Source: Ruaniaceae bacterium KH17
GTDB taxonomy: Bacteria; Actinomycetota; Actinomycetes; Actinomycetales; Actinomycetaceae
Length of the DNA: 46,888 bases
Assembly: GCA_900199505.1 (NCBI GenBank)
Contig: FZQV01000019.1
Span: forward strand, 1 to 46,888
Direction of reading: 5' to 3'
Shown: piece after piece, positions 33,968-43,657 of the stretch
Position numbering within the stretch: position 1 is the stretch's first letter
How the letters are laid out: the number at the start of each line of letters is the position of its first letter
The notes under the pieces: model-generated
What the model was told of the DNA's origin: nothing
Databases searched by the model: none
Seen by the model: the letters and a program-made list of their open reading frames with translations, nothing else
Program-made: the position numbers and the translations under genes

Positions 33968-34753
33968 CTAGGCGTTGTGGCGCTGCCACCAGGCAGCGGC
34001 GGCCGCGCGGCCCGGAGTGTTGGTGTGCCGGAACACCGAGTCGAGATGCTTCCGAACGGTACGTTCGCTGATCGCCAGGCGCCGGGCCACCTGCGCGTTC
34101 GTCAGGCCCGTTACCACCAGCTCCAGCACATCCTGTTCCCGGGGCGTGGGCCAATACTCCTCAGCACGTTCGCCACGTGGTCCGTGATCCTGAGGTTCCG
34201 GTATCGGCGTATCAGCCAAAAGGGTGAGCCGGCGCCGCATCTCCAGTGCGGGAGCGATCACCGCCTGGATCGCACCAAGCAGGCTCATCGCCGTGGCATC
34301 GAAATCGCGATCCCGCTCGTGCAGGCCCAGCAGTACCAGCTCATCGGAGGTGCGGCGAAGCGCGGCCCCCGCCGCGAAGCGAGTCCCCGGCGGATGCGCG
34401 TGAAAGTACCGGAACGCGGACGTGGCGCGAAACTGTGCCACATCCACCACGTCGCTCAGGCGTACCGGCCCCGCAGTACCACGCCGTAGCATGGCGGCCA
34501 CCGCGGGCTCACGCGAACAATCCGCCTGTACCGCCACACACGCCGCGGGATGGCCACCGGGCAGATCCTCCGCATCGAACCACTCCGTCACCACGAGCGC
34601 GTGCGACATGGCGATGAGCCGGGCAACGTAGACCGAGGCCGACGGTGCAAACAACGGGGCGCACTGGCACGCCAGCCGCCGTTCCCAACCGCTGCCTCCG
34701 AATGCGACGGATCGAGATTGCTCCCGAAGAGTCGCCGCGACTCGCCCTTCCAC
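33968..34753 (-). CDS. LuxR-family transcriptional regulator
   Basis: A protein of about 261 aa. The C-terminal LuxR HTH (WPTPREQDVLELVVTGLTNA, then VARRLAISERTVRKHLDSVF) is clear. The N-terminal part (about 170 aa) resembles no ligand domain I can name. The start is uncertain: the frame reaches GTG 34786, but GTG 34753 has an RBS (GGAACGGAA) and TAAATT at 34787-34792 as -10, so I prefer 34753. It lies 91 bp downstream of, and in the same direction as, the large-protein operon, and could be its last gene, but it has its own promoter. Confidence 0.8.
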   Translation of the reverse strand: MEGRVAATLREQSRSVAFGGSGWERRLACQCAPLFAPSASVYVARLIAMSHALVVTEWFDAEDLPGGHPAACVAVQADCSREPAVAAMLRRGTAGPVRLSDVVDVAQFRATSAFRYFHAHPPGTRFAAGAALRRTSDELVLLGLHERDRDFDATAMSLLGAIQAVIAPALEMRRRLTLLADTPIPEPQDHGPRGERAEEYWPTPREQDVLELVVTGLTNAQVARRLAISERTVRKHLDSVFRHTNTPGRAAAAAWWQRHNA

Positions 34754-34786
34754 AGTTCCGTTCCTAGCTCCCCCTGCGGTGGGCAC

Positions 34787-34792
34787 AATTTA
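34787..34792 (-). promoter_or_regulatory. -10 (TAAATT) of the LuxR gene
   Basis: TAAATT on the minus strand, about 33 nt upstream of the preferred GTG. Confidence 0.4.
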
Positions 34793-34844
34793 GTGGCGAC
34801 GAATGGGAACGGTCAAGGACTCGACGTGGGCAGGTGCGGGAGAC

Positions 34845-36368
34845 TCAGACCTCCTCCGGATCCGTGGCCATGGCGACATCGAATCGCAGCGTCCGCGCTG
34901 GCGGCGACATCAGCGGGCCTCGCCTGCGCTCGATCCACAGTTGCGGTGCACCCGTGCTCGCGCGCGCCAACTGCCAGCGCCGCTCCACCTGCACGCCCCC
35001 AATCGGCACCACACCCTCCCGGATCCGCTCGGCATCACGGAGCACGGCCGCGGCCGCCTCAGGGAGATCCAGCGCCGGATAGAAGGAGAGATCGCGGAGC
35101 CGGTGCCGCGCCAACTCGCGCCGGGCCGCCTCCGCATCGAGGGCGTACGGGATCCAGTACGCCTCGGCGCCCATGCCGGGCACATAGCGGTAATCAGACG
35201 AGACTGTCTGGTCACCGGGCGGAGGCGGAATCAACGGATACAAGCCCGGCTCCGGCCCGATCGGCCTGGGAGAGCGTGAATCGAGCCGACGCTCTACCGC
35301 CCACACCAGGTTCGACTGATCGTCCACGCCAAACTGAACCTGCTCGATCGGCTCGCTCTCCAGCGTACGATCGACGGCGTTCCAGAGAGTCAGGCCCGAC
35401 GTGCCGGAATCGAACAGGGCCCACGGGCGTGGACCAAAGGGAGTAGCGACAAGATCGGTGGGCGGGTTCAGGCCGTCGGACGTGGTGCTGTCCCACTCCT
35501 GATCGAACGCGTCGCGCACCCAGAACTCAGTGATCTCCACGATCACGCCCGTCTCTGCGCCGATCGGCACCGCGAACCATTCGTCCCGGTGCCCCTGGAC
35601 TAGATTCACCAGGATCGCAGTGGACGTGTGCTTCGCATCCGCGCCCACCGAACCGTAATCGTGCTGCGCATCCTCGATCTCCCACGTGCCCGCGCGTGGG
35701 CGGCCGGGGAAGTCGAGTCGGGCAGGAATGAGGGGTTCGAGTTCCAGGGACTCGCCGGCTGGCTCGGCCGGGCCGGCACCGGCGTCCACCGAATACCAGT
35801 CCATTCGGCCCCCGCGGTGCCGCCGCAGGTGCAGCGCAGTCCCCTCCGCGTCGAAGGCGTCCGCATGCTCGTAGACAAGCTCGTCATCCACCCAACAATG
35901 GGCCGGCTCCGCAGGGCTGGGATCGAGGCCCGAAGTGTCCAGATCGCCGTCGGCCAAGATGGCCAGCGCGTCCCATGCCGGGGAAACCAGATCGTATGGC
36001 GGTGGGGGATCGGCGAAAAGCCACCGCTCCTGCGGCGCGAGGCCGAGCTGCACGGCCAGTTCAGCGCCCACCTTCAGCCGCCGCCCGATCGTCCACCAAT
36101 CGTTGTTCTCGGATTCGACGAGAACTTCGGGCGGCAACGCCTCCAGCGAGGGAGGTGCGCCGGGAAGCGCTGCCGCGGTATAGGAGATCCGGCGGGTCCG
36201 GATCGTGGCACGCACCTCGACCGGCGTGCTGGCGTTCTCGCCCTGGAACTCGCCCATCTGCCACTGGCGGGCGAGGAACCAGAGCGGATCGTGCACCACG
36301 GCACGCACGGCGTCATCGATATCCGGTGCCGGAAGGGGCTCGAGCTGATGGGCGTGCAAGATCGGCAT
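34845..36368 (-). CDS. Large conserved protein D of unknown function (507 aa)
   Basis: Function unknown. The N-terminus has the striking motif HDPLWFLARQWQMGEFQGEN, which I associate with conserved hypothetical proteins of bacteria. The middle has WEIEDAQHDYGSVGADAKHT followed by a DEWFAVPIGAETG segment that looks like a globular beta-rich domain. There is no signal peptide, membrane helix or enzymatic motif that I can see. GAGGAG precedes the ATG. It starts 9 bp after the 1517-aa gene stops, so it is the fourth gene of the operon. Base composition is like the rest of the chromosome. Confidence 0.75.
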   Translation of the reverse strand: MPILHAHQLEPLPAPDIDDAVRAVVHDPLWFLARQWQMGEFQGENASTPVEVRATIRTRRISYTAAALPGAPPSLEALPPEVLVESENNDWWTIGRRLKVGAELAVQLGLAPQERWLFADPPPPYDLVSPAWDALAILADGDLDTSGLDPSPAEPAHCWVDDELVYEHADAFDAEGTALHLRRHRGGRMDWYSVDAGAGPAEPAGESLELEPLIPARLDFPGRPRAGTWEIEDAQHDYGSVGADAKHTSTAILVNLVQGHRDEWFAVPIGAETGVIVEITEFWVRDAFDQEWDSTTSDGLNPPTDLVATPFGPRPWALFDSGTSGLTLWNAVDRTLESEPIEQVQFGVDDQSNLVWAVERRLDSRSPRPIGPEPGLYPLIPPPPGDQTVSSDYRYVPGMGAEAYWIPYALDAEAARRELARHRLRDLSFYPALDLPEAAAAVLRDAERIREGVVPIGGVQVERRWQLARASTGAPQLWIERRRGPLMSPPARTLRFDVAMATDPEEV

Positions 36369-36377
36369 GGCGGCTCC

Positions 36378-39300
36378 TCACTGATAGGCCGGATCGGCAA
36401 GTGCACTGCGGCCGTCCGTCACCGGCAACCGGATCGAACTAAGCCACGGATCGGGACCGCGCCAGGTACGCGCCACCAGAGACATCCGTAGCTCCGCGAG
36501 CAGCCCTGGCAGGTCGTCCACGGTGAGCTCTTCCCCGGCGTGCGGGGGCACGGCGAGCAGGATCGCGCGCGGTGCCTGCGCGGCCGGGGCGTTGAAGCCG
36601 AACGCCGCGAAGGTAACGCGATGCGGCGTGGGCACATCCTCGCGCCACGCATCCACCAGCCCGACGGCGACCCGCTGGGCTGCGAGGGACCCACCCGGTC
36701 CAAAGGCGGTCACCAGGGGCGGCACGGCGAACTGGGCATCGCGCTCACGGCCCTCCGGCTGCTGGGAGATCTCCTCGACCTGCCACGGATCAGCGGAACT
36801 CGACCACGCCTCAAGCGCGACGCCATGCAGGTGGAGGGCCTCGACCCGGGCAATATTCGCGCGCACCGAGGCGTTCATGGTGAGCCAGTCTTCGTTCACC
36901 GCCGGGTTGGGTTGCGTGTCGAGTCCGGTGGCCTGCAGCAACTCGGCGCGCTCCCACCGGGTGAGGATCGCGAGCGTGCCCTGGGGCGCGGCCAGGGTGG
37001 ACAGCGCGGAGGCGAGCGAATCGATGCCATCCGGGAGGCCCGATTCCTGCCGCTTCCGATAGTCCTTGAGCCGCGTTGCGATTGCCGTGACACTGGGGAG
37101 TTGCGTGGGCTTCGGCGAGGCCTTCAGACGCTCCTCGAGGGCGTCGGCGAGGGCGCCCGCCAGATCCTTGGGCGTGGTGGCGCCGCGCGGCCGCACCGTG
37201 CCCGTGACGGCGGCGAAAAACGTGGCTTCATCCTCCGGTGTGGCCCCCGGAGCGACGCCCCACGGCGCCGCGCGGCGGATCGCGGCGAGCAACTCGACCA
37301 CACGACTCGTGCGGCGGGCCGCCCGCAGCTGCTTGACGGTCGCCGTAAGGTCCGCATGCACCGCGAGGTAGCGCTCGCGCAGATCGGCGTAGCTGCCAGG
37401 ACTCTCGATGGCGAGCGGCAGATCCTTCCCGGCGGCCGGCGAACCCAATGCGGTATTCAGCCGAGCGGCGAGTTCATGTTCGGGAGGATCAACGATCTGC
37501 CCGCCCGGCTCCGCGACGGCCGCGCGTATCCGCGGTGCGAGTTCATCCAGTGCCGCCCCGCGCTCGCCCTCGGAGAGCCCGAGATCGTCCTCATCGACTG
37601 CACCGAGGAAGGCACCCATGGCACTGTGTACGGCCCACAGCCTCGGGGCGCCCTCGGCTGAAACCGGCTGGACGGCGGTCCGCACCGGAATGTGCGAGCC
37701 GAAGAAGGTGCGCAGCACCTTTCTCTCCAGCGCGGCGGGCTCCATCGCAGCCGCCACGGCCGGATCGATGCCGAGTTGAGCGAGCCGCACCGTGCCGGCT
37801 GTGACATCCCTCCGGACGATCTCCCAATAGCGATTCTCGTGCTCCGAAATCGAGGCGTCGAACCGCCCACTCTCGTGCTGCGCGCCGCGGAGCCCAAGTG
37901 CCGCCGCGGCCGCGCCCCGCAGGTGGGCGGACGAGAGCGCGAGCGTATCGACCGGACGCAGCCCCAGCTCACTCAAGTGGACCTCCCGGGGTGGGCCGGC
38001 GCCGTCGGGCAGGAACCGCCACGTCCACTCGGTGCCGAGCTGATCCGCGAGGTAGCCGGCCAGCGACGGATCGGCAAGCGTTGCGGCCGCATCGCCCGGC
38101 TGCGCCTCACGCCACGGCAGCACGCTCAGCACGGTGGTGCTCAGCTCACGCGCGGCGGTGGGCGTCTCGGGGAAGCGGGGCTCGGGCGGGGCGCCGTTCG
38201 CGGTGGCGTCCATGCTGGCGGCGGCAGAATCGGGATTGCCGTTCAGGAGGTGCACGGCGCCATCGAGGAGGTTCAGCTTCGCCATCGCCTCGACGCCAGC
38301 GGACAGGTCGAGGAGTGCGGTGCGGCACGCGGTGATCGTAAACGGGGCGGATGCCGGGTTATCGAGGAGCGCCTTCAGGGCCGCCTCGCCATCGCAGGTC
38401 TGGCGGGGATCCGGGCGCTCCTCATGCATCGGGAACTCCGTTCGCAACCACGCGAGCCGTTCATACAGGCTGAAGGGGCCGCCGCCGAAATCGCCAACGA
38501 TCCGCTCCACCTCACGGCCGAGGACCTCACGGATGTGGTGGCCATCGCGCACATCCGCCACCAGCTCCTTCGCGGTGCGGATCGCCGAGCCGGTGAGTGC
38601 CATGCCCCAGGCCGGTTGCCCCTGCTCGTTGGTGAGCCCCTGGTGGAAGCTATCGAGGGCGAGTGTGGCGACCTGCGCCTGCGCTTGTGACGGCGCGTGC
38701 AGAAGGCCGGAACTCGTGGGGCCGGGGACGCCCAGGAATGGGCCCTGCACCCAGCCGTAGGCGCCGAGCCGGCGGTGCGTGTCCGGCCTCGCCGAAGCTT
38801 CCTGGAGACGCTGCCAGGCGAAGCCCGTCAGCCACGGATCGATGCGCCCGGACACCGTGTCCAGGGTGGCGCCGAGCGCGCGCTCCAGCCGAGCGACCAG
38901 GCCGGGAGTGGGCGCCGTCGTGAAGCGTGGAACCTCCGGTGCCAGGTAGCCGTGCCGGTCCTCATCGAACGTCTCCCACGGATCCTCCGCCGTGGGATCG
39001 AGCAATACTGCGAGCTGGAGTAGCGCCGTGCGGGTGGACTCGGTGCCTCGCTCGGACGCCAGCATGCGCATCGGATCATAGGGATCCTGCTCCCAGCGAT
39101 TCAGCGTGAGCGCCGATTGCAGGATGAGACGGGCGAGTAAGGACTCGGGAACCACTCGCAGCCAGCCTTCGGAGGTGAAACCTCCGTCCCAACCCTCGGT
39201 TGACGCGATGAACGGCGCGTTGTCACTGAAGAGCTGCCAGAGGCTGGTGGGCGGCCAGGGGTTCTGGGATCCCTCGTGCCGCAGCAGGCGTTGATCGTCC

Positions 39301-40928
39301 CAGATCGCGGTGAGTAGCACGGGCAACGGGAGCCGGTGCCACCGACCGCGCAGGCCGAACGCCGCCCAGTGGCGGGGGTGCACCAGCGGTAGCGCGATCG
39401 CGCTCGGATCGAGCGGGTGCGTGAGAAGCGGATCGGAGGTCTCGAAGGCGCGTAGCCCACGGTTGCCCCAGCGTTCGACTTCCTGATCGTGCCATCCATA
39501 GATGGAGCTGACGTTGGGGAAAACGGAGAGGGCAATCCGCGCGCGGTACCCGAAGGCGCGGGGGCTCCCGCCGCGCGCCAGGAGCGAGGCGTATCTCTCG
39601 GCGTCCGCGCCCCGCACCGTTCCCACATCGACCAGACTCGTGAAGCGGGCCTGGCGCTCCAGCCGCAGTCCTTCGAGGATCTGCGCCACGGGATCAGGGA
39701 GGTTCGCGTGCTGGGGATCCAGCCGATTGACCTGCGTGAGGGGCAGGACGGCATACGGATCCTCACCGATCCGGACGGCAGGCAGCGGACCCTCGGGATT
39801 CACATAGTCGAGGGCCCACTCGCTGAACTCGGCGACTCGGGCGCTCAACTTCTCCAGCTCGTCCGGGCCCGCCTGCGGATCGGCGTGGGCGAACCGACTG
39901 TGCTCTCCCCACAGCACCGGCCACAGTGCGCGCAGGAGGAGCGGCGCGAGCCCGGTCTCGCGGGCATGCTCGGGCCAGGCGTCGATCACGCTCTCGATTG
40001 GCAGTTCGTCCGCGATGCGGCCGAGGACGCCACGATCCGGGTTGGCCTCCCTGAGTAGTTGCTCGCTCTCGGCGGCGCGCGGGAGGCTCGGCGGGGCGGC
40101 GCCCGTGAGATAACGCTCGACCAGATCGTCGAGGCTGGTCGCGGAGCCGTCCAACCGGCGCATCAGGGTTGCCCACCAGTCCTGTGCGGGCGCTGTCGCC
40201 GCCCCGCCCACGCTGGCGGTAGATGTGCCGAGGGGGAGTTCGGTGAGCCGGCCCGCCGCGACCTGGCTCTCCATGAGCGCGGCCGGATCCTCATCTCCGA
40301 GACCGAACACCGTGACCCCGGCGATCCGGCTCGGCTCGAGCCCCTCCGGAAGCGCAAAGACGCCTCCGAGTCCCGCGTCCTGGGCGAGCGCGAAGCTACC
40401 AATCCAGTGCTCGAGCACCGATTTCTCGTCGCGGAGATCGGGGAGCCGTCCGGGCAAGATCTCTGCGCCATCCTGCGGCAGCTCGCCGATCACCTCGAGT
40501 TGTTCCATGCCATCCGGCGCGTATGTCCACACCCCGACTTTCAACCGGGGCGGCAACCCCCGTACCACCGAGGGAAGATCCTCGCCGAGCGCAGTGAGCG
40601 GCTCGGCCGTGAGCACGCCGTCGATCCGGCGAGCCGTGGTGTGCTGGGCCAGCCAGGCGGCGCGCGCGCCGCCCGTGGCGGCCACGAGTTCATCGAAGGC
40701 AGGCAGGTGCCTCGTATCGAGCCACGCGGCCTTCAGCGTGCCAACCCGGCCCACCGCCTGGCGAAACCGGCTGACGGCGTCGAGTTCGCCGTCGGAGATG
40801 AACTCAGAGTGCTCGTCGATGTGGGGAGGCTGCGGGATCACCCGCACCATCAAGAGTGGGCCATCGCCCTCATCGGTGAAGACGGTCTCCAGCTGCACGG
40901 GCAGGAGGACACCAATGTGTTCACTCAT
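36378..40928 (-). CDS. Giant conserved protein C of unknown function (1516 aa)
   Basis: Function unknown. The N-terminus MSEHIGVLLPVQLETVFTD and the following VRVIPQPPHIDEH fit a pattern (LPVRLETRF, then PD-type segments) that I recall from uncharacterised large bacterial proteins. A later RIGEDPYAVLPLTQVNRLDP matches their QPYGxLPxT-like region. The C-terminal 250 aa include ALHLHGVALEAW and a domain rich in Trp/Pro. There is no P-loop, nuclease or peptidase motif, and no transmembrane segment. The ATG at 40928 overlaps the stop of the 909-aa gene (TGATG); GTG 40931 is also possible. GAGGAGG lies upstream. The length suggests a structural or scaffold role, but this is inference. Confidence 0.75.
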   Translation of the reverse strand: MSEHIGVLLPVQLETVFTDEGDGPLLMVRVIPQPPHIDEHSEFISDGELDAVSRFRQAVGRVGTLKAAWLDTRHLPAFDELVAATGGARAAWLAQHTTARRIDGVLTAEPLTALGEDLPSVVRGLPPRLKVGVWTYAPDGMEQLEVIGELPQDGAEILPGRLPDLRDEKSVLEHWIGSFALAQDAGLGGVFALPEGLEPSRIAGVTVFGLGDEDPAALMESQVAAGRLTELPLGTSTASVGGAATAPAQDWWATLMRRLDGSATSLDDLVERYLTGAAPPSLPRAAESEQLLREANPDRGVLGRIADELPIESVIDAWPEHARETGLAPLLLRALWPVLWGEHSRFAHADPQAGPDELEKLSARVAEFSEWALDYVNPEGPLPAVRIGEDPYAVLPLTQVNRLDPQHANLPDPVAQILEGLRLERQARFTSLVDVGTVRGADAERYASLLARGGSPRAFGYRARIALSVFPNVSSIYGWHDQEVERWGNRGLRAFETSDPLLTHPLDPSAIALPLVHPRHWAAFGLRGRWHRLPLPVLLTAIWDDQRLLRHEGSQNPWPPTSLWQLFSDNAPFIASTEGWDGGFTSEGWLRVVPESLLARLILQSALTLNRWEQDPYDPMRMLASERGTESTRTALLQLAVLLDPTAEDPWETFDEDRHGYLAPEVPRFTTAPTPGLVARLERALGATLDTVSGRIDPWLTGFAWQRLQEASARPDTHRRLGAYGWVQGPFLGVPGPTSSGLLHAPSQAQAQVATLALDSFHQGLTNEQGQPAWGMALTGSAIRTAKELVADVRDGHHIREVLGREVERIVGDFGGGPFSLYERLAWLRTEFPMHEERPDPRQTCDGEAALKALLDNPASAPFTITACRTALLDLSAGVEAMAKLNLLDGAVHLLNGNPDSAAASMDATANGAPPEPRFPETPTAARELSTTVLSVLPWREAQPGDAAATLADPSLAGYLADQLGTEWTWRFLPDGAGPPREVHLSELGLRPVDTLALSSAHLRGAAAAALGLRGAQHESGRFDASISEHENRYWEIVRRDVTAGTVRLAQLGIDPAVAAAMEPAALERKVLRTFFGSHIPVRTAVQPVSAEGAPRLWAVHSAMGAFLGAVDEDDLGLSEGERGAALDELAPRIRAAVAEPGGQIVDPPEHELAARLNTALGSPAAGKDLPLAIESPGSYADLRERYLAVHADLTATVKQLRAARRTSRVVELLAAIRRAAPWGVAPGATPEDEATFFAAVTGTVRPRGATTPKDLAGALADALEERLKASPKPTQLPSVTAIATRLKDYRKRQESGLPDGIDSLASALSTLAAPQGTLAILTRWERAELLQATGLDTQPNPAVNEDWLTMNASVRANIARVEALHLHGVALEAWSSSADPWQVEEISQQPEGRERDAQFAVPPLVTAFGPGGSLAAQRVAVGLVDAWREDVPTPHRVTFAAFGFNAPAAQAPRAILLAVPPHAGEELTVDDLPGLLAELRMSLVARTWRGPDPWLSSIRLPVTDGRSALADPAYQ

Positions 40929-43657
40929 CACTGGCCTCCTCGGGCGGCGAGACTCGCGCCATCGATGGCGACGCGGGTGGGCGGATCGAGGACGTACGCG
41001 GCATTCGTGGCCGCCGTATCCTTCGAGAAAGGGCGATCCGTGCGGAAGCGGATCTCCTCGGTGGGCGGTTCATCGAGCACGAGGAAGTAGTCCTCGAGCG
41101 AGGTTGGCTCCACGTCGAAGCCGAAGAACACCAGCTCAGGGGTGATCGACCCGGTGAAGATCGGGGCGAACTGGGTACGGCCCGCGAGCCACGCCGGGAT
41201 GTCCGCGCCGGGCGGTGGGACGAGCTGCGGGGGTTCCTTCAGCGCAAGGTCATCGAGATCGCGCCCCACGATATGGAAGGGCACCTTCTGCTGCAGGTAG
41301 ACGAGCGTGCGGGGGTAGCGCCGGAAGATCGGGCTGTGGATCAGTACCACCAGGCGCTCGGCCGAGCTGCTACCCACCGTGGGGAGATGCTCGACCGAGC
41401 CGAGTGGGGAGGTGTCCGGCCAGGCGTCAATGGGGCGGATATCCGCCTTCCGTGAGCCATCGACGGGATCGGTGGGTGCGAAGAACATCTGCAGTGGCGT
41501 GCCCCAGCGGTCGACCTGCATCCCCCGCCAGCGCAACTCGCTGAGGAACTGCGAGTTCAGGCCAACCAGGAAGGAATCGATGAACTCTGGGTTCGTGCGC
41601 AGTGCCAGCACCGCGTGCTTCTCGACCTGCTCCGCGCCGGGCAGGAACCACTCCGGCGCGTGCCGCTTCACGAGAGACCAGGTGGGGAAGTCCAACTCCA
41701 CCGAGAATCGTGGCGGAGCGAGGTTCCCCACCACAAGACCCCCGATCCGATCGCGCACGGCGGTGACGGCCGGCGCGTTAGGGCTGCGCGGGTCGAGCGC
41801 GGCGGTGACGGCGTCACCGAGGGATCGGAGATCCACGCCTCGCTGGCCACGGGGCGCCGGGATCCGCAGTAGCTCGATCCGTGCCGCACACTCGGTGAGG
41901 CGACCGTGCGACGTGAGGCTGCGGCACTCGAGGACGCACATCAGGAGTGCGGTCTGGAACGGTCCGTAGATGAGTGCCTCGGGGTGATCCTCCAGTAGAA
42001 GGGCCCGCGTGAGTGACTGCGCGTTCGGCAAATGGGCGAGCTGGGCGGCCTGCTCGAGAATCCCCTCACAACGGAACTGGCCGAGGGCTTCATCGATGCG
42101 GCCGCTGAGCGTGGCCACCACCTCGGCCTCATCGGCGCCGCGTCGCCAATCCGTCCGCAGAGCTCGCACGAGATCCGCCAGGTCATGTAGCAGGTACCAG
42201 ACGCGCATGCACTCATCGGCGCCGTCGGGCGGATGCTCCTCGGCCCACAGTTCGAGGAGCCCATCGGACGGACCCTCGGGATCTACGGAGGTGGCCAGTG
42301 CTCCGAGGAGCGCGGCCGGCGCGTGACCCTTCCCTTCCCGGGAGGCGCGGCCGAGAAGCCGTTGCCCGGCGCCGCTGAAGAGTGCGGCGTCAAGCACCGA
42401 GTCGTCACCGCCGAGCACCTGCGGGAGGCCGCGCCCGGTATCGTCCCGCATCCGCGAGAGCACCGGTGCGAGGACCGCGAGCCGTGCCGCCGGATCGGAG
42501 GGTAGCTCGTTCTGCCACTGCTGCCCGGCGACCAGCACGGCCGCCGCCGTACGGTTGATGAGGGCAGCAGCATCGGGAAGAGCGCCCGCCTGCTCCACGG
42601 CGGCCCGCACCAGCTCGTCCTGGCTGAGCACTCCGATCCACTGCCCCGTGCCCGCGTGGATCCGAACCCGGGCGTCCTCACGCAGTTGGCTCACCCAGCC
42701 CTCGTGGTGCTCTCCGGGCTCCGGCACCCAGGGGCGGCCGTACTCGGGAGGCCCGTACACCGCGTCGCCACGCACCATCTCCGCGAGATCGTTGGCCGTG
42801 GTGACCTGCAGGTCCTCGTCAGGGGTGGTCGCGGCAAGGGAGGACAGGGCCCCTCGCACATCCACGGGGCCAATCGACACAGGCTCGACCTCGGGGTGTA
42901 AACCCTCCGCCTTGAAGCTCAGCCGAGCCTTTCCGATTTCGCCGGTCTCCTGGAGGTGAAGTAGCGCGGCAAGCGTCTCGAAATCGCCGCCCTCTCCGGT
43001 GCTGAAGCTCCACTGGTACAGGACTCGCAGGGCCGTGCCGCTCGCGAGCGTGCCATTCGCGTCCCAGCTCGGAGCGCCGGTTGCGGCGAAGGCCGGCACG
43101 AGGACAGCTGTGTAGGTAGTCAGCGGCAGAAGTTCATCATGCGGCGAGATCAGCCGCGAGAATCGTTGCGGGCCCGACGTGAGAGAGTCCGCCCCGGCCT
43201 CTCCATCGGGCGCCACCACGTGCGCCCACTTCCAGGACTCCTTCAGAGGGTACTTCGTGAGCGCCGTCGGGAGGATCGTCACCTGGCCGCCGGCAACGAC
43301 GATCGAGGTGGCGGGCTCCACCACAAGCACGAGCCAGGGCAGCATCTCGCCCTTATTGTTAGCGCCCTGCGGGGAGTATCGCCAGGGAAAATCGGGAGAG
43401 TGGAAGTCCACGTGAGTCCGCTTCGGGGTTTCCGCCTCCGGGGTGCCCGGCACCGGGGCGAAGCCGCGCAGCGCGCGCCGGTTAATCGCCGTGACGTCCA
43501 AGCCAGAGGCGAGCTCCAGAGTGAGTTCCCGCGCAACGCTCTGTGTGGCATCGGCGATCGTTGCGGCGAGTTGCATCCGGATCCGAGGCTGCGCCGCATC
43601 CGGTTCCTCCGCGATCTTCGTGGGACGCCGCCAACTGTGGAAGAGCTGCACGCTCAT
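40928..43657 (-). CDS. Large conserved protein B of unknown function (909 aa)
   Basis: Function unknown. It begins MSVQLFHSWRRPTKIAEEPD. Near residue 80 the segment PDFPWRYSPQGANNKGEMLP, followed by WLVLVVEP, resembles an FPWRYTP and RPWLVL signature seen in uncharacterised proteins. The rest is mostly acidic, with predicted mixed alpha/beta and no recognisable catalytic motif, signal peptide or membrane span. Its ATG overlaps the stop of the DUF6603-like gene by 4 bp (ATGA) and its own stop overlaps the next gene, so the three are made in a fixed order. Confidence 0.75.
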   Translation of the reverse strand: MSVQLFHSWRRPTKIAEEPDAAQPRIRMQLAATIADATQSVARELTLELASGLDVTAINRRALRGFAPVPGTPEAETPKRTHVDFHSPDFPWRYSPQGANNKGEMLPWLVLVVEPATSIVVAGGQVTILPTALTKYPLKESWKWAHVVAPDGEAGADSLTSGPQRFSRLISPHDELLPLTTYTAVLVPAFAATGAPSWDANGTLASGTALRVLYQWSFSTGEGGDFETLAALLHLQETGEIGKARLSFKAEGLHPEVEPVSIGPVDVRGALSSLAATTPDEDLQVTTANDLAEMVRGDAVYGPPEYGRPWVPEPGEHHEGWVSQLREDARVRIHAGTGQWIGVLSQDELVRAAVEQAGALPDAAALINRTAAAVLVAGQQWQNELPSDPAARLAVLAPVLSRMRDDTGRGLPQVLGGDDSVLDAALFSGAGQRLLGRASREGKGHAPAALLGALATSVDPEGPSDGLLELWAEEHPPDGADECMRVWYLLHDLADLVRALRTDWRRGADEAEVVATLSGRIDEALGQFRCEGILEQAAQLAHLPNAQSLTRALLLEDHPEALIYGPFQTALLMCVLECRSLTSHGRLTECAARIELLRIPAPRGQRGVDLRSLGDAVTAALDPRSPNAPAVTAVRDRIGGLVVGNLAPPRFSVELDFPTWSLVKRHAPEWFLPGAEQVEKHAVLALRTNPEFIDSFLVGLNSQFLSELRWRGMQVDRWGTPLQMFFAPTDPVDGSRKADIRPIDAWPDTSPLGSVEHLPTVGSSSAERLVVLIHSPIFRRYPRTLVYLQQKVPFHIVGRDLDDLALKEPPQLVPPPGADIPAWLAGRTQFAPIFTGSITPELVFFGFDVEPTSLEDYFLVLDEPPTEEIRFRTDRPFSKDTAATNAAYVLDPPTRVAIDGASLAARGGQ